Assembly (NCBI GenBank): GCA_026985615.1
Contig: JALSQD010000023.1
Location: 1-52,943 of the forward strand
Direction: 5' to 3'
Length of the DNA: 52,943 nt
Source: Thermaceae bacterium
GTDB taxonomy: Bacteria > Deinococcota > Deinococci > Deinococcales > Marinithermaceae
Shown piece after piece: positions 24,627 to 33,284 of this stretch (position 1 is its first letter; every line of letters starts with the position of its first letter). The notes beneath the pieces were generated by a model, which made no database searches, was not told the DNA's origin, and saw only the letters and a program-made list of their open reading frames with translations. A program made the position numbers and the translations under genes.

Positions 24627-25703
24627 TTAACTCATCGGCACCTGCGGCAGCAGTTTGCCGTCGATGCGCTCGAAGATGTCGTCCACCGAGCGGCCGGTGA
24701 TCGTCAGGCCGTGGTTCTTGAGGCCCACGACGGCGCGGGAGGGATCGGGGGCTTGCCGGATCTTTTCGGCTACCGCCTCGGCCAGCTGGTAGGTGCCGCA
24801 GGGGTAGTTGAACTGGGTCGAGGGCACGCCCTCCATCCAGGCGTGGACGTGAATGATGGCGTTCACCTCGGGGTGTTCGCGGTAGATCATCCAGTGCTCG
24901 ATGGCGTCTACGCTGACGCGCTTGGGGGTGACCTCGGGCGGAACCTGCAGGACGATGGCGTTCTTCTCCACGTCGTAGTCCTTGACCAGCAGCAGGTCGC
25001 GGCCGATCTCGCGCAGGTTCGACTTGTCCACGCCCGAGGCGCTCATCCAGAAGCGCCGTTCGTCCTTGCGGGCCGATAGGTTGCCGTAGGAGAGGCCGCC
25101 GATGCCGTAGAGCCGCTTGACGTGGCGCAGGTCCTCAGGTGGGAGGATGGTCTCGATGGGGAAGGGGGCGGGCAGCAGGTCCCACTCGGCCAGTTTGCGC
25201 CCGGCGCGGTAGAGAGTGGCGGTTTGCTCATCGCCCTTCCGCAGCTCGGGCTCTAAGGTGGGCTCGAAGACGTTGTCGATCACCAGCACGCTGCAAGCAA
25301 TGGGGTTGACGCGGGCGTAGACCCGTTCGTAGAAGGCGGGCCCCTCGGGCTCAACGTAGTGGCCGAGCTCGAGCGTGAGGAAGTGGGCCCCCTCGCCTGG
25401 GGTGTAGGCGATCATCATGTTCGAAAGCGCCCGCACAATGTAGGGATAGAGCGCCCGCACCGGGTCGGCGGGCATCTCGGGCAGCTCGATTAGGCTGATC
25501 ACGAAGGTGGCCTTCGAGCGGCGGCGGTAGGGGCGGGCGGCCTCGGGGGTGATGAAGTTGAATACCATCCGCGGCGCTTCGGGCTCCTCTTCGTAGGCAT
25601 AGCCGTTGGTCTCGAAGGTTTCCCGGAGCGCCTGGGCGAAGGGCTCGAGCCCCGGACTGGGCTGGCCGTTAAACGTGAACACCGCTGCGTCCTTGCGTTC
25701 CAT
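24627..25703 (-). CDS. Class II aldolase/adducin-family protein with N-terminal extension
   Basis: 358 residues. The C-terminal domain (about 180-358) is class II aldolase-like: SYGNLSARKDERRFWMSASG, zinc ligands in HVH (285, 287) and H331 in KNHGLTITG. The first about 180 residues form an extra domain (FNFITPEAARPYRRRSKATFVISLIELP and similar) that I do not recognise. A zinc-dependent aldol cleavage or epimerase activity is likely; the substrate is unknown. GGAGGG lies before the ATG. Encoded alone. Confidence 0.8.
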   Translation of the reverse strand: MERKDAAVFTFNGQPSPGLEPFAQALRETFETNGYAYEEEPEAPRMVFNFITPEAARPYRRRSKATFVISLIELPEMPADPVRALYPYIVRALSNMMIAYTPGEGAHFLTLELGHYVEPEGPAFYERVYARVNPIACSVLVIDNVFEPTLEPELRKGDEQTATLYRAGRKLAEWDLLPAPFPIETILPPEDLRHVKRLYGIGGLSYGNLSARKDERRFWMSASGVDKSNLREIGRDLLLVKDYDVEKNAIVLQVPPEVTPKRVSVDAIEHWMIYREHPEVNAIIHVHAWMEGVPSTQFNYPCGTYQLAEAVAEKIRQAPDPSRAVVGLKNHGLTITGRSVDDIFERIDGKLLPQVPMS

Positions 25704-25814
25704 GCGGTCCCTCCTTTGCTTTCGTTGGGAAACATTCTAGCGCATTTAGATGACGCAAAAATGTATTTTCCCTGGTACTGCATGAGCGGTTCACTTATGT
25801 TGGAGCCCCTGGGG

Positions 25815-25820
25815 TACAAT
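25815..25820 (+). promoter_or_regulatory. -10 element of the hisCBH operon
   Basis: TACAAT ends seven bases before the hisC GTG, and no Shine-Dalgarno sequence is present, so transcription probably starts at or next to the start codon. No convincing -35 is seen. Confidence 0.5.
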
Positions 25821-25827
25821 CGGGGAC

Positions 25828-26916
25828 GTGAAGGCCATTAAGCCCCACCTGCTTGCCCTGCCCGACTACCCCTACACCGCCCGGCAGGCACTGATCAAGC
25901 TCGATCAAAACGAAAGCCCCTACGGCCTGCCGCCCGAGCTGAAGGCCGAGCTGGCGGCGCGGCTGGAGGCGCTGCCGCTCAACCGCTACCCCGAGATGCA
26001 CGCCGAGCGGCTGGTCGAGCGCATCGCCGACTTCGAGGGCTGGCCCGCCTCGGGGGTGGTGGTGGGGTCCGGCTCCAACACCCTCATCGCCGCGCTGGTG
26101 ACCGCGGCGCTGCGGGTGCTGGACGTGCAGCCTTCCTTCGTGCACTACAAGCACGTCGCCGATCTGCTGGGCACGCCCTACCGCGCGGTGCCGCTCGAGG
26201 AGGGCTTCAAGCTGCCCGTGGAAGGGCTGCTGGCCGCGCTCGTGGAGGCCGAGACGGCCGGGGTCTTCTTCCTGCCCAACCCCCACACCCCCACGGGCGC
26301 GTTCTTCGTTCCCGAGCGGGTGCAGGTGCTTTGCGAGGCCGCGGCCCAGCACGGCTGGCTGATGGTTCTTGACGAGGCCTACTACCAGTTCGCCCCCGCC
26401 GACCTCAAGCGCCAGGCCCTGGGACAGCCTCACCTGGCGGTGCTGCGCACCTTCTCCAAGGCCTGGGGGCTGGCGGGCGCGCGCGCGGGCTATCTGCTCG
26501 CCTCCGACGAGGTGGCCCGGGTGGTGCGCCACCTGATGCCGCCCTTCGGCGTGCCCGCGCCCACGGTGCTGGCGGTGGAGCTGGCGCTCGAGCACCCGGG
26601 CTACGTCACCGAGGCGGTGGAGAAGGTGCGGCGCGAGCGCGAGCGCGTCTACCTCGAGCTCAAGGCCCACCCCTCCTGGACCGTTTATCCCAGCCACACC
26701 AACTTCCTACTTGTGCGCACCCCCGACGCGGCGGCGGCCTTCGAGGGTTTGCTGAAGCGCGGCATCCTGGTGCGTCGCCAGGACCACATTCCCGGGCTCG
26801 AGGGCGCCATCCGCGTGACCATCGGCACCCCCGTCGAGAACGACGCTTTCTTGCAGGCGGCCTTTGAGCTGGCCAAGGAGGAGAAGGAGAGCGAAGGTGC
26901 GGCAAGCGAAGATTGA
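25828..26916 (+). CDS. hisC: Histidinol-phosphate aminotransferase
   Basis: 362 residues, GTG start. Fold-type I aminotransferase: LDQNESPYGLPPEL at the N-terminus, FLPNPHTPTG, VLDEAYYQF, and the PLP-lysine block TFSKAWGLAGARAGYLL. Transfers an amino group from glutamate to imidazole-acetol phosphate in histidine synthesis. First gene of hisC-hisB-hisH; overlaps hisB by 20 bases. The Glu/Lys-rich C-terminus (EEKESEGAASED) is probably disordered. Confidence 0.93.
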   Translation: MKAIKPHLLALPDYPYTARQALIKLDQNESPYGLPPELKAELAARLEALPLNRYPEMHAERLVERIADFEGWPASGVVVGSGSNTLIAALVTAALRVLDVQPSFVHYKHVADLLGTPYRAVPLEEGFKLPVEGLLAALVEAETAGVFFLPNPHTPTGAFFVPERVQVLCEAAAQHGWLMVLDEAYYQFAPADLKRQALGQPHLAVLRTFSKAWGLAGARAGYLLASDEVARVVRHLMPPFGVPAPTVLAVELALEHPGYVTEAVEKVRRERERVYLELKAHPSWTVYPSHTNFLLVRTPDAAAAFEGLLKRGILVRRQDHIPGLEGAIRVTIGTPVENDAFLQAAFELAKEEKESEGAASED

Positions 26917-27481
26917 GCGCATCACCAGCGAGACCGAGGTGCGCCTCGAGCTGGGCCTCGATGGGCCGGCGGGCGGCGAGCTGCGCACCGGCATAGGCTT
27001 CCTCGACCACATGCTCGCGCAGTTGCAGGGCCATGGGCGCTTTTGGCTTGAAGTGGAGGCGCGCGGCGACCTCGAGGTGGATGTTCACCACCTCGTCGAG
27101 GACGTTGGCATCGCCCTGGGCATGGCGCTCGACCGTGCCCTCGAGGGGCGCGTGGGCATAGAGCGCTACGGTAGCGCCTTCGCGCCCATGGATGAGACGC
27201 TGGTCCACGCCGTGCTCGACTTCTCGGGCCGGCCCCACCTGGCCTTCGAGCCCGAGCGGCTCGACGTGGCCGGTGAGGCCGGCGGCGTCAACGTCTACCA
27301 CTTGCGCGAGTTCCTGCGCGGGCTCGCGAACCACGCCGGACTCACGTTGCACCTGCGCGTACTCGCCGGGCGCGAGGCCCATCACGTAATCGAGGCCTCC
27401 TTCAAGGCCCTGGCGCGCGCGCTCTACGCGGCCACACGCGTGACCCGCGACGACCTGCCCAGCAGCAAGGGCGTTCTCTAG
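26897..27481 (+). CDS. hisB: Imidazoleglycerol-phosphate dehydratase
   Basis: 194 residues. Metal-binding motifs GIGFLDHMLAQLQGHG, DVHHLVEDVGIALG, RYGSAFAPMDETLV and AHHVIEASFKALARAL are all present. Dehydrates imidazole glycerol phosphate. It is the monofunctional form, without the histidinol phosphatase domain of enteric HisB. GTG at 26897 (product starting MRQAKIERITSETEV) is chosen because homology begins there; it lies inside the end of hisC. Confidence 0.95.
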   Translation: MRQAKIERITSETEVRLELGLDGPAGGELRTGIGFLDHMLAQLQGHGRFWLEVEARGDLEVDVHHLVEDVGIALGMALDRALEGRVGIERYGSAFAPMDETLVHAVLDFSGRPHLAFEPERLDVAGEAGGVNVYHLREFLRGLANHAGLTLHLRVLAGREAHHVIEASFKALARALYAATRVTRDDLPSSKGVL

Positions 27482-27489
27482 CCCCATCC

Positions 27490-28119
27490 ATGCGTACGCT
27501 CGTCATCGACTACGGCTCCGGCAACCTGAGAAGCGCCGCTAAGGCGCTTGAGGCCGCGGGCTACCGGGTGCGGGTCGGCTCCGATCCGGCGGAGGCGGCG
27601 GAGGCGGTGCTCTTGGTGCTGCCGGGTCAGGGCCACTTCGCCCAGGTGGCCGCCAACTTCCGCTCCTCGGGCTTCGAGGAGGTCGTGCGCGCGCACGTCG
27701 CCGCCGGCCGGCCCTTTCTGGGCATCTGCGTGGGGCTGCAGCTTCTCTTCGAGGCCTCCGAGGAGGCTCCGGGGGTGCCGGGGCTGGGGCTGATCCCCGG
27801 CACGGTGCGGCGCTTTGCAGCGCGCAAGGTGCCGCAGATGGGCTGGAACACGGTGCGCTTCGCCCCGGGGCCGATCGAGCGCTTCGACGGCCGCCACTTC
27901 TACTTCGTCCACTCCTACTACGCGCCGCTGACCCCCCACAGCGCCGGGGTGGCCAGCTACGAGGGCACCGACTTCACCGCGCTCTACCTGAAGGATAACG
28001 TGGTGGCGCCGCAGTTCCACCCCGAAAAGAGCAGCCGTGCGGGTCTGGCGTTGTTGCGGGAGCTGAAGAACTACTTCGAGGCCACGGCCTTCTCGAGGTC
28101 CTCGGAACGCACCAGGTAG
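27490..28119 (+). CDS. hisH: Imidazole glycerol phosphate synthase, glutaminase subunit
   Basis: 209 residues. Class I glutamine amidotransferase: VIDYGSGNLRSAAKALEAAG, the nucleophile Cys in FLGICVGLQLLFE, and the His-Glu pair in QFHPEKSS. Supplies ammonia to HisF, which is not in this window. The tail (ATAFSRSSERTR) goes beyond the usual end and overlaps the convergent sugar kinase gene by 49 bases, so the last dozen residues may be a drift of the stop codon. Confidence 0.95.
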   Translation: MRTLVIDYGSGNLRSAAKALEAAGYRVRVGSDPAEAAEAVLLVLPGQGHFAQVAANFRSSGFEEVVRAHVAAGRPFLGICVGLQLLFEASEEAPGVPGLGLIPGTVRRFAARKVPQMGWNTVRFAPGPIERFDGRHFYFVHSYYAPLTPHSAGVASYEGTDFTALYLKDNVVAPQFHPEKSSRAGLALLRELKNYFEATAFSRSSERTR

Positions 28120-28997
28120 CCCTGGGCCCCCACGTGGGTGGCCACCAGCGCGCCGGCGACGTTTGCCTGACGCGCGGCGGCGATTAAGTCGCGACCCTCC
28201 ATGACCGCCGCGGCGAAGGCGGCGGTGTAGGCGTCGCCTGCTCCTGTGGAGTCGATCACGTCGTCCACTACGTAAGGCTCCACCAGCGCCTCGGTGTCGG
28301 GGGTAACGACCATCGAACCGAGCGCACCCAGCTTGATGACCGCGCGCTCGATGCCGTAGGCGCGCAGTTTCCCCACTCCGTCGCTGATCGAGCCCTCGCC
28401 GGTGAGGGCGGCCAGCTCGTGCTGGTTCATTAGCAGGTAGTCTACGCCCTTGAGGTCTTCGAGCAGGTGGGTGCCAGCGTCGCGGATGGCGCCGGTGCCG
28501 AGGTCGGCGAAGATGGGGATCTTCCGTTTGACCGCGGCGGCCATGGCCTTGAGGGCGTACTCTCGGCTAGGGCCGCCGGCGAGGGCGTAAGCCGAGACCA
28601 CCAGGGCATCGGTTTGGTCGAGCGAGCGGGCGCGAAAGGCGGCGGCGTCGAGGTGTCGGCTCGCGCCCGCGCTCGAGACCATGGTGCGCTCGCCGCCCGC
28701 GATCACGAAGATCAGGACGCTCGAGGTAGGGTGCACGTCGTCTTCCTGGAGGAGGCTGAGGTCTACGCCGGTTTCCTTGAGGTTGACCAGGGCGGCGTCG
28801 CGGAAGGGCCCTGTACCCACGCGCGCCACCAGCGTGGCCTTGTGGCCCATTCGGGCCAGGTTGGCCGCCACGGTGGCCGCCGCGCCCCCGGGCTTGATGA
28901 GGGCGCGCCGCGCAGGCGTCTCCTCACCGGGACCGGGCATGGTGTCCACGAAATAAATTAAGTCTACCGAGACGTCCCCGATCACAAAAAACCGCAT
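28071..28997 (-). CDS. PfkB-family carbohydrate kinase
   Basis: 308 residues, ribokinase fold. N-terminal FFVIGDVSVDLIYFVDTMPGPGEE, then KPGGAAATVAANLARMG, and the C-terminal anion-hole motif DSTGAGDAYTAAF with the catalytic Asp. Phosphorylates a sugar or nucleoside; the substrate cannot be told. GAGGAGG precedes the ATG. Encoded alone, convergent with hisH. Confidence 0.9.
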   Translation of the reverse strand: MRFFVIGDVSVDLIYFVDTMPGPGEETPARRALIKPGGAAATVAANLARMGHKATLVARVGTGPFRDAALVNLKETGVDLSLLQEDDVHPTSSVLIFVIAGGERTMVSSAGASRHLDAAAFRARSLDQTDALVVSAYALAGGPSREYALKAMAAAVKRKIPIFADLGTGAIRDAGTHLLEDLKGVDYLLMNQHELAALTGEGSISDGVGKLRAYGIERAVIKLGALGSMVVTPDTEALVEPYVVDDVIDSTGAGDAYTAAFAAAVMEGRDLIAAARQANVAGALVATHVGAQGYLVRSEDLEKAVASK

Positions 28998-29174
28998 CGT
29001 GCCTCCTCAGGCGGATTGTTTTATACCATAGTACACCCTCGTCGCCATCCTCCGGTGCGGGGGGACCACTGCAAGCTTGACTTTCCGATAAACGTACTAG
29101 GAGTTCTTAGGGCATAGCCCCTTATTGCAAACGCTTACTATTTTCACGGCGTTCGACGCCGGGGAGGTTGCGTG

Positions 29175-30545
29175 ATGAGTGAGGTTGCACTGGCAAGGCT
29201 GCAGTTCGCCACCACGACGACGTTCCACTTCTTCTTCGTCCCGCTGACGCTGGGGCTCGTCATCCTGGTGGCCATCATGGAGACCCTCTACGTCGTCCGA
29301 GGTGACGAGAAGTACAAGCGTATGGCGAAGTTCTGGGGAACGCTCTTCCTCATTAACTTCGCCATTGGCGTCGCCACCGGCCTGGTGCAGGAGTTCCAGT
29401 TCGGCATGAACTGGTCGGAGTACTCCCGCTTCATGGGCGATATCTTCGGGGTGCCGCTGGCCATCGAGGCGCTGCTGGCCTTTTTCATGGAATCCACCTT
29501 TATCGGCGTCTGGGCCTTCAGCTGGGACAAGCTGCCCAAGAAGCTGCACGCGGCGCTGATCTGGCTGGTGGCGCTGGGGTCCAACCTCTCGGCCTTCTGG
29601 ATCCTGGTGGCCAACTCCTTCATGCAGCGTCCCACCGGCTACGTGCTCCGCAACGGCCGGGCGGAGCTCGAGAGCTTCGTCGCCATCGCCACCAACCCCA
29701 ACGTCTTCTACCAGTTCACCCACGTCTTCTTCGCCGGGCTCAGCACCGGCGCCTTCGTGGTGATGGGCATCAGCGCCTGGCATCTGCTGCGCCGGCGCGA
29801 GGTCGCGGAGTTCGCCGCCTCGATGAAGATCGGCGTGATCGCGGCGCTCGTGGGCTCGATCATGGTGGCCACGGTGGGCCACTTCCAGGCGCAGTACATC
29901 ATTCACGAGCAGCCGATGAAGTTCGCCGCCATGGAAGGGGTCTGGGAAGACACCCCCGACCCCGCCCCCTGGAGCCTCTTCGCCATCATCGACGAGAACA
30001 GGCAGGAGAACCCGGTGAACATCGAGATCCCCTACCTGGGCTCGCTGCTGTCGTACAACAAGCTCTCCGGCAGCATCACCGGGATGAAGACGATCCAGAG
30101 GGAGTACGAGGCCAAGTACGGCCCGGGCAACTACATCCCGCCGGTCAAGTGGACCTACTGGAGCTTCAGGGTGATGGTTCTGGTGGGCGGCTTGATGATC
30201 CTGCTGGCGCTTTGGGGCCTGGCGCTCTGGGGCCGCTTCGAGACCTCCAGGGCCTTCCTGGTCTCCTCGATCTGGATGATCGCGAGTCCCTTCATCGCCA
30301 ACTCCACCGGCTGGTGGGTGGCCGAGATCGGCCGCCAGCCCTGGATCGTGCAGGGGCTCCTCAAGACCAGCGAGGCGGTGACGCCGGCCTCGGTGGTTCC
30401 GGCGGGGACGGTGCTCCTCAGCCTGATCGGCTTCAACCTACTTTACCTGGTGCTCGGTCTCATCGACCTCGGCCTGATGATCAAGTACGCCCAGCGGCCC
30501 ATGCGCGAGCCCGAGGAAGCGGGCGACGAGGCGCTGGCCTACTAG
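29175..30545 (+). CDS. cydA: Cytochrome bd ubiquinol oxidase subunit I
   Basis: 456 residues. H18 in FHFFFVPLTLG matches the haem b595/d ligand of the family, GRQPWIVQG is the diagnostic motif, and the Q loop before it is short. Oxidises quinol and reduces O2 with high affinity in the membrane. ATG at 29175 is preferred to the GTG at 29172 for spacing from GGGAGG. First gene of cydABDC. A possible -35 TTGACT at 29077 has no clear -10, so the promoter is unresolved in the 177-base intergenic region. Confidence 0.95.
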   Translation: MSEVALARLQFATTTTFHFFFVPLTLGLVILVAIMETLYVVRGDEKYKRMAKFWGTLFLINFAIGVATGLVQEFQFGMNWSEYSRFMGDIFGVPLAIEALLAFFMESTFIGVWAFSWDKLPKKLHAALIWLVALGSNLSAFWILVANSFMQRPTGYVLRNGRAELESFVAIATNPNVFYQFTHVFFAGLSTGAFVVMGISAWHLLRRREVAEFAASMKIGVIAALVGSIMVATVGHFQAQYIIHEQPMKFAAMEGVWEDTPDPAPWSLFAIIDENRQENPVNIEIPYLGSLLSYNKLSGSITGMKTIQREYEAKYGPGNYIPPVKWTYWSFRVMVLVGGLMILLALWGLALWGRFETSRAFLVSSIWMIASPFIANSTGWWVAEIGRQPWIVQGLLKTSEAVTPASVVPAGTVLLSLIGFNLLYLVLGLIDLGLMIKYAQRPMREPEEAGDEALAY

Positions 30546-30554
30546 GAGGCGGTC

Positions 30555-31550
30555 ATGGATCTGCACGTGGTCTGGTTCGTATTGATTACGGTGCTGTTCG
30601 CGGGGTTCTTCTTCCTGGAGGGCTTCGACTACGGCGTGGGCATGTGGCTGCCCTTCCTGGGCAAGAGCGACGCCGAGCGGCGGGCGATCATCAACGCCAT
30701 CGGTCCCGTCTGGGACGGTAACGAGGTCTGGATGATCACCGCAGGCGGAGCGATGTTTGCCGCCTTTCCGCACTGGTACGCCACCCTCTTCAGCGGCTTC
30801 TACCTGGCGCTCTTTCTGATGCTGCTGGCGCTGATTCTGCGCGGCGTGGCCTTTGAGTACCGCAGCCTGCACGAGGATTCGGGCTGGCGGACGCGCTGGG
30901 ACTGGGCTATCTTCTTTGGCTCGGCGGTGCCCGCCTTCCTCTGGGGCGTGGCCGTGGCCAACCTGATCCGCGGCGTGCCCATCGACGCCCACATGCAGTA
31001 CACCGGCACCTTTTGGACGCTGCTCAATCCCTACGGGCTGCTCGGCGGCCTGGCCGCCGTGGCCGTCTTCCTGGTCCACGGCGGGCACTTCCTGGCGCTC
31101 AAGATCGAGGGCGAGCTGGCCGCGCGGCCGCGGCGGGCGGCCCACGCCGCCTGGTGGCCCGCGGTGGTTGCGCTGGTGCTGTTCGTGCTGGGCCTCTTCG
31201 GCTACCGCGGCTACCTGGACAAGGGCGCGCTAGCGCTGCTGGTGGCGCTGGTGGCGGCCGTGGCTTTCGTGGCCGTGCGCTTCCTGGGCGACCGCGCCGC
31301 TTTCTGGTCGGGCGGGTTCGCCATCGTGCTGGCCACGGTTACGGTCTTCGTCGCCCTCTTTCCCAACGTCATGCCCTCGACCCTCAACCCCGACTGGAGC
31401 CTGACCATCTACAACGCCTCAGCCAGCAACTACACCCTGGGCGTGATGACGGTGGTGGCGCTCGTCTTCACCCCGCTGGTCCTGCTCTACCAGGGTTGGA
31501 CCTACTGGGTTTTCCGCAGTCGCGTGCGCGTGGGCGAGGGCGGTTACTGA
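30555..31550 (+). CDS. cydB: Cytochrome bd ubiquinol oxidase subunit II
   Basis: 331 residues, about eight to nine membrane helices. Characteristic opening VWFVLITVLFAGFFFLEGFDYGVGM and GPVWDGNEVWMITAGGAMFAAFP. Structural subunit of the bd oxidase. Nine bases after cydA, nine before cydD. Confidence 0.95.
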   Translation: MDLHVVWFVLITVLFAGFFFLEGFDYGVGMWLPFLGKSDAERRAIINAIGPVWDGNEVWMITAGGAMFAAFPHWYATLFSGFYLALFLMLLALILRGVAFEYRSLHEDSGWRTRWDWAIFFGSAVPAFLWGVAVANLIRGVPIDAHMQYTGTFWTLLNPYGLLGGLAAVAVFLVHGGHFLALKIEGELAARPRRAAHAAWWPAVVALVLFVLGLFGYRGYLDKGALALLVALVAAVAFVAVRFLGDRAAFWSGGFAIVLATVTVFVALFPNVMPSTLNPDWSLTIYNASASNYTLGVMTVVALVFTPLVLLYQGWTYWVFRSRVRVGEGGY

Positions 31551-31559
31551 GGTAGGCGC

Positions 31560-33284
31560 GTGAGGCTGGACCGCCGTCTATTGAGCGCGGCCCGGCGGAC
31601 CCCCGCCTTGCTCGGCCTGAGTCTGGGGCTCCGGCTGGCGGCGGGGGCCGCCATCGTGGCCGAGGCGGCGATCGTCGCCCGGCTGGTGAACGCCGCCTTC
31701 TTGCAGGGCGCGGACCGGGCCGACCTCACCGACCTCTTCGCGGCGCTGCCGCTGGCCATCGTGCTGCGGGCCGTCTTTAGCGGCTGGGCTAGCGAGCGGG
31801 CCGGGGCGCTGGCGGCGGCGGTCAAGGAAGACCTGCGCCGCCGCCTGACCGAACACACCCTGGCGCTGGGCCCGGCGCGGATGGGCGGGGTGGGCTCCGC
31901 CGGGCTGGCCACGGTGCTGGCCGAGGGGGTCGAGGGGGTAGAGCCCTTCTTCAAGGGCTACCTGCCAGCGCTGGCCCAGGCGGCCTTCCTGCCGCTTTTG
32001 ATCCTGCTGGTCGTCTTTCCCCTCGACTGGCCGAGCGGTTTCGTGCTGCTGGTGACGGCGCCGCTGATCCCGATGTTCATGATCCTGATCGGGCGCTGGG
32101 CCGGCAACTTGGCGCAGAAGCAGTGGCGGGCGCTGCACCTGCTGGGGGCTTACTACCTTGACGCCCTGCGCGGCCTGGCCACCCTCAAGCTCTTCGGGGC
32201 CGAGGCGCGGGCGCTGTTGCGCATCGAGCGGCTGGTGCGCGTTCACCGCGACGCCACCTTACGGGTGCTGCGGGTGGCCTTTCTCTCGGCGCTGGTGCTC
32301 GAGCTGATGGCCACCCTGGCGACGGCGATCGTCGCCGTCGAGGTGGGAATGCGCCTTCTAGCCGGGCGGATGCAGTTTCTGCCCGCCTTCACGGTGCTAT
32401 TACTGGCGCCAGAGTTCTACCAGCCGCTGCGCAACCTGGGCAGCCAGTTCCACGCCGCCGAGGACGCGGCGGCCGCGGCCGAGGCGGTTTACGGCCTGCT
32501 AAAGACGCCGGCTCCGGATTCCCCTGAGCGTCCCAAACCGGCCCCGACCGCGCCGGTGGAGCTGGCGCTGGAGGGGGTGCGCTTCGGCTACGGCGAGCGC
32601 CCGGTCTTCGACGGGATCGACCTGACCGTGCCCGCCGGCCAGTTCCTGGCGCTGGTGGGGCCCAGCGGGGCCGGCAAGAGCACGCTGGTGCAGCTCCTGC
32701 TGGGCTTTCTGACCCCACAGGCGGGGCGGGTACGCGCGGGTGAGGCGGGGCTGGACGAGATAGCGCCGGAAGACTGGCGGCGGCAGGTCGCCTGGGTGCC
32801 GCAAAGACCCTTCTTGCAGGAGGGGACGGTGCGCGAGAACCTGTTGCTGGCCAGACCGGACGCCAGCCAGGAAGAGCTGGAACGGGCCGCGCACGACGCC
32901 GGCGCGCTCGGCTTCATCGAGGCGTTGCCGCACGGCTGGGAGACGCGGCTGGGCGAGGACGGCGGCGGCCTTTCCGGCGGCCAGCTGCAGCGGCTGGCGC
33001 TGGCGCGGGCCTTCCTCAAGGACGCCCCCTTCGTCTTCCTCGACGAGCCCACCGCCCACCTGGACGGCGAGAGCGAGCGCCGCATTCACGAGGCGCTGGC
33101 GCGGCTGGCGACGGGGCGGACGCTGATCGTGGTCGCCCACCGGCTCGACGCCGCGGCGCTGGCCGGCCGGGTAGTCGTTTTGGATCGCGGGCGGGTGATC
33201 TGCGACGGCAAACACGACGAGTTGCTCGCCGGCTGCGCGCTCTACCGCGAGCTGTGGCGCACCTTTCAGGAGGCCGCAGCATGA
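31560..33284 (+). CDS. cydD: CydD subunit of the CydDC cysteine/glutathione (heme-linked) ABC exporter
   Basis: 574 residues, GTG start. Membrane half about 1-320, ATPase half from about 335: Walker A GPSGAGKST, Q-loop WVPQRPF, signature LSGGQLQRLALARAF, Walker B FVFLDEPTAHLD. CydDC is needed for assembly of cytochrome bd, by exporting thiols and binding haem. In bacillithiol-using organisms the thiol partner may differ. Overlaps cydC by 4 bases. Confidence 0.93.
   Translation: MRLDRRLLSAARRTPALLGLSLGLRLAAGAAIVAEAAIVARLVNAAFLQGADRADLTDLFAALPLAIVLRAVFSGWASERAGALAAAVKEDLRRRLTEHTLALGPARMGGVGSAGLATVLAEGVEGVEPFFKGYLPALAQAAFLPLLILLVVFPLDWPSGFVLLVTAPLIPMFMILIGRWAGNLAQKQWRALHLLGAYYLDALRGLATLKLFGAEARALLRIERLVRVHRDATLRVLRVAFLSALVLELMATLATAIVAVEVGMRLLAGRMQFLPAFTVLLLAPEFYQPLRNLGSQFHAAEDAAAAAEAVYGLLKTPAPDSPERPKPAPTAPVELALEGVRFGYGERPVFDGIDLTVPAGQFLALVGPSGAGKSTLVQLLLGFLTPQAGRVRAGEAGLDEIAPEDWRRQVAWVPQRPFLQEGTVRENLLLARPDASQEELERAAHDAGALGFIEALPHGWETRLGEDGGGLSGGQLQRLALARAFLKDAPFVFLDEPTAHLDGESERRIHEALARLATGRTLIVVAHRLDAAALAGRVVVLDRGRVICDGKHDELLAGCALYRELWRTFQEAAA

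Noticed and set aside
28998..29174. RNA gene or riboswitch before cydA
   Set aside because: Only short pairings such as GGGCATAGCCC are seen; no conserved riboswitch or tRNA pattern could be recognised.
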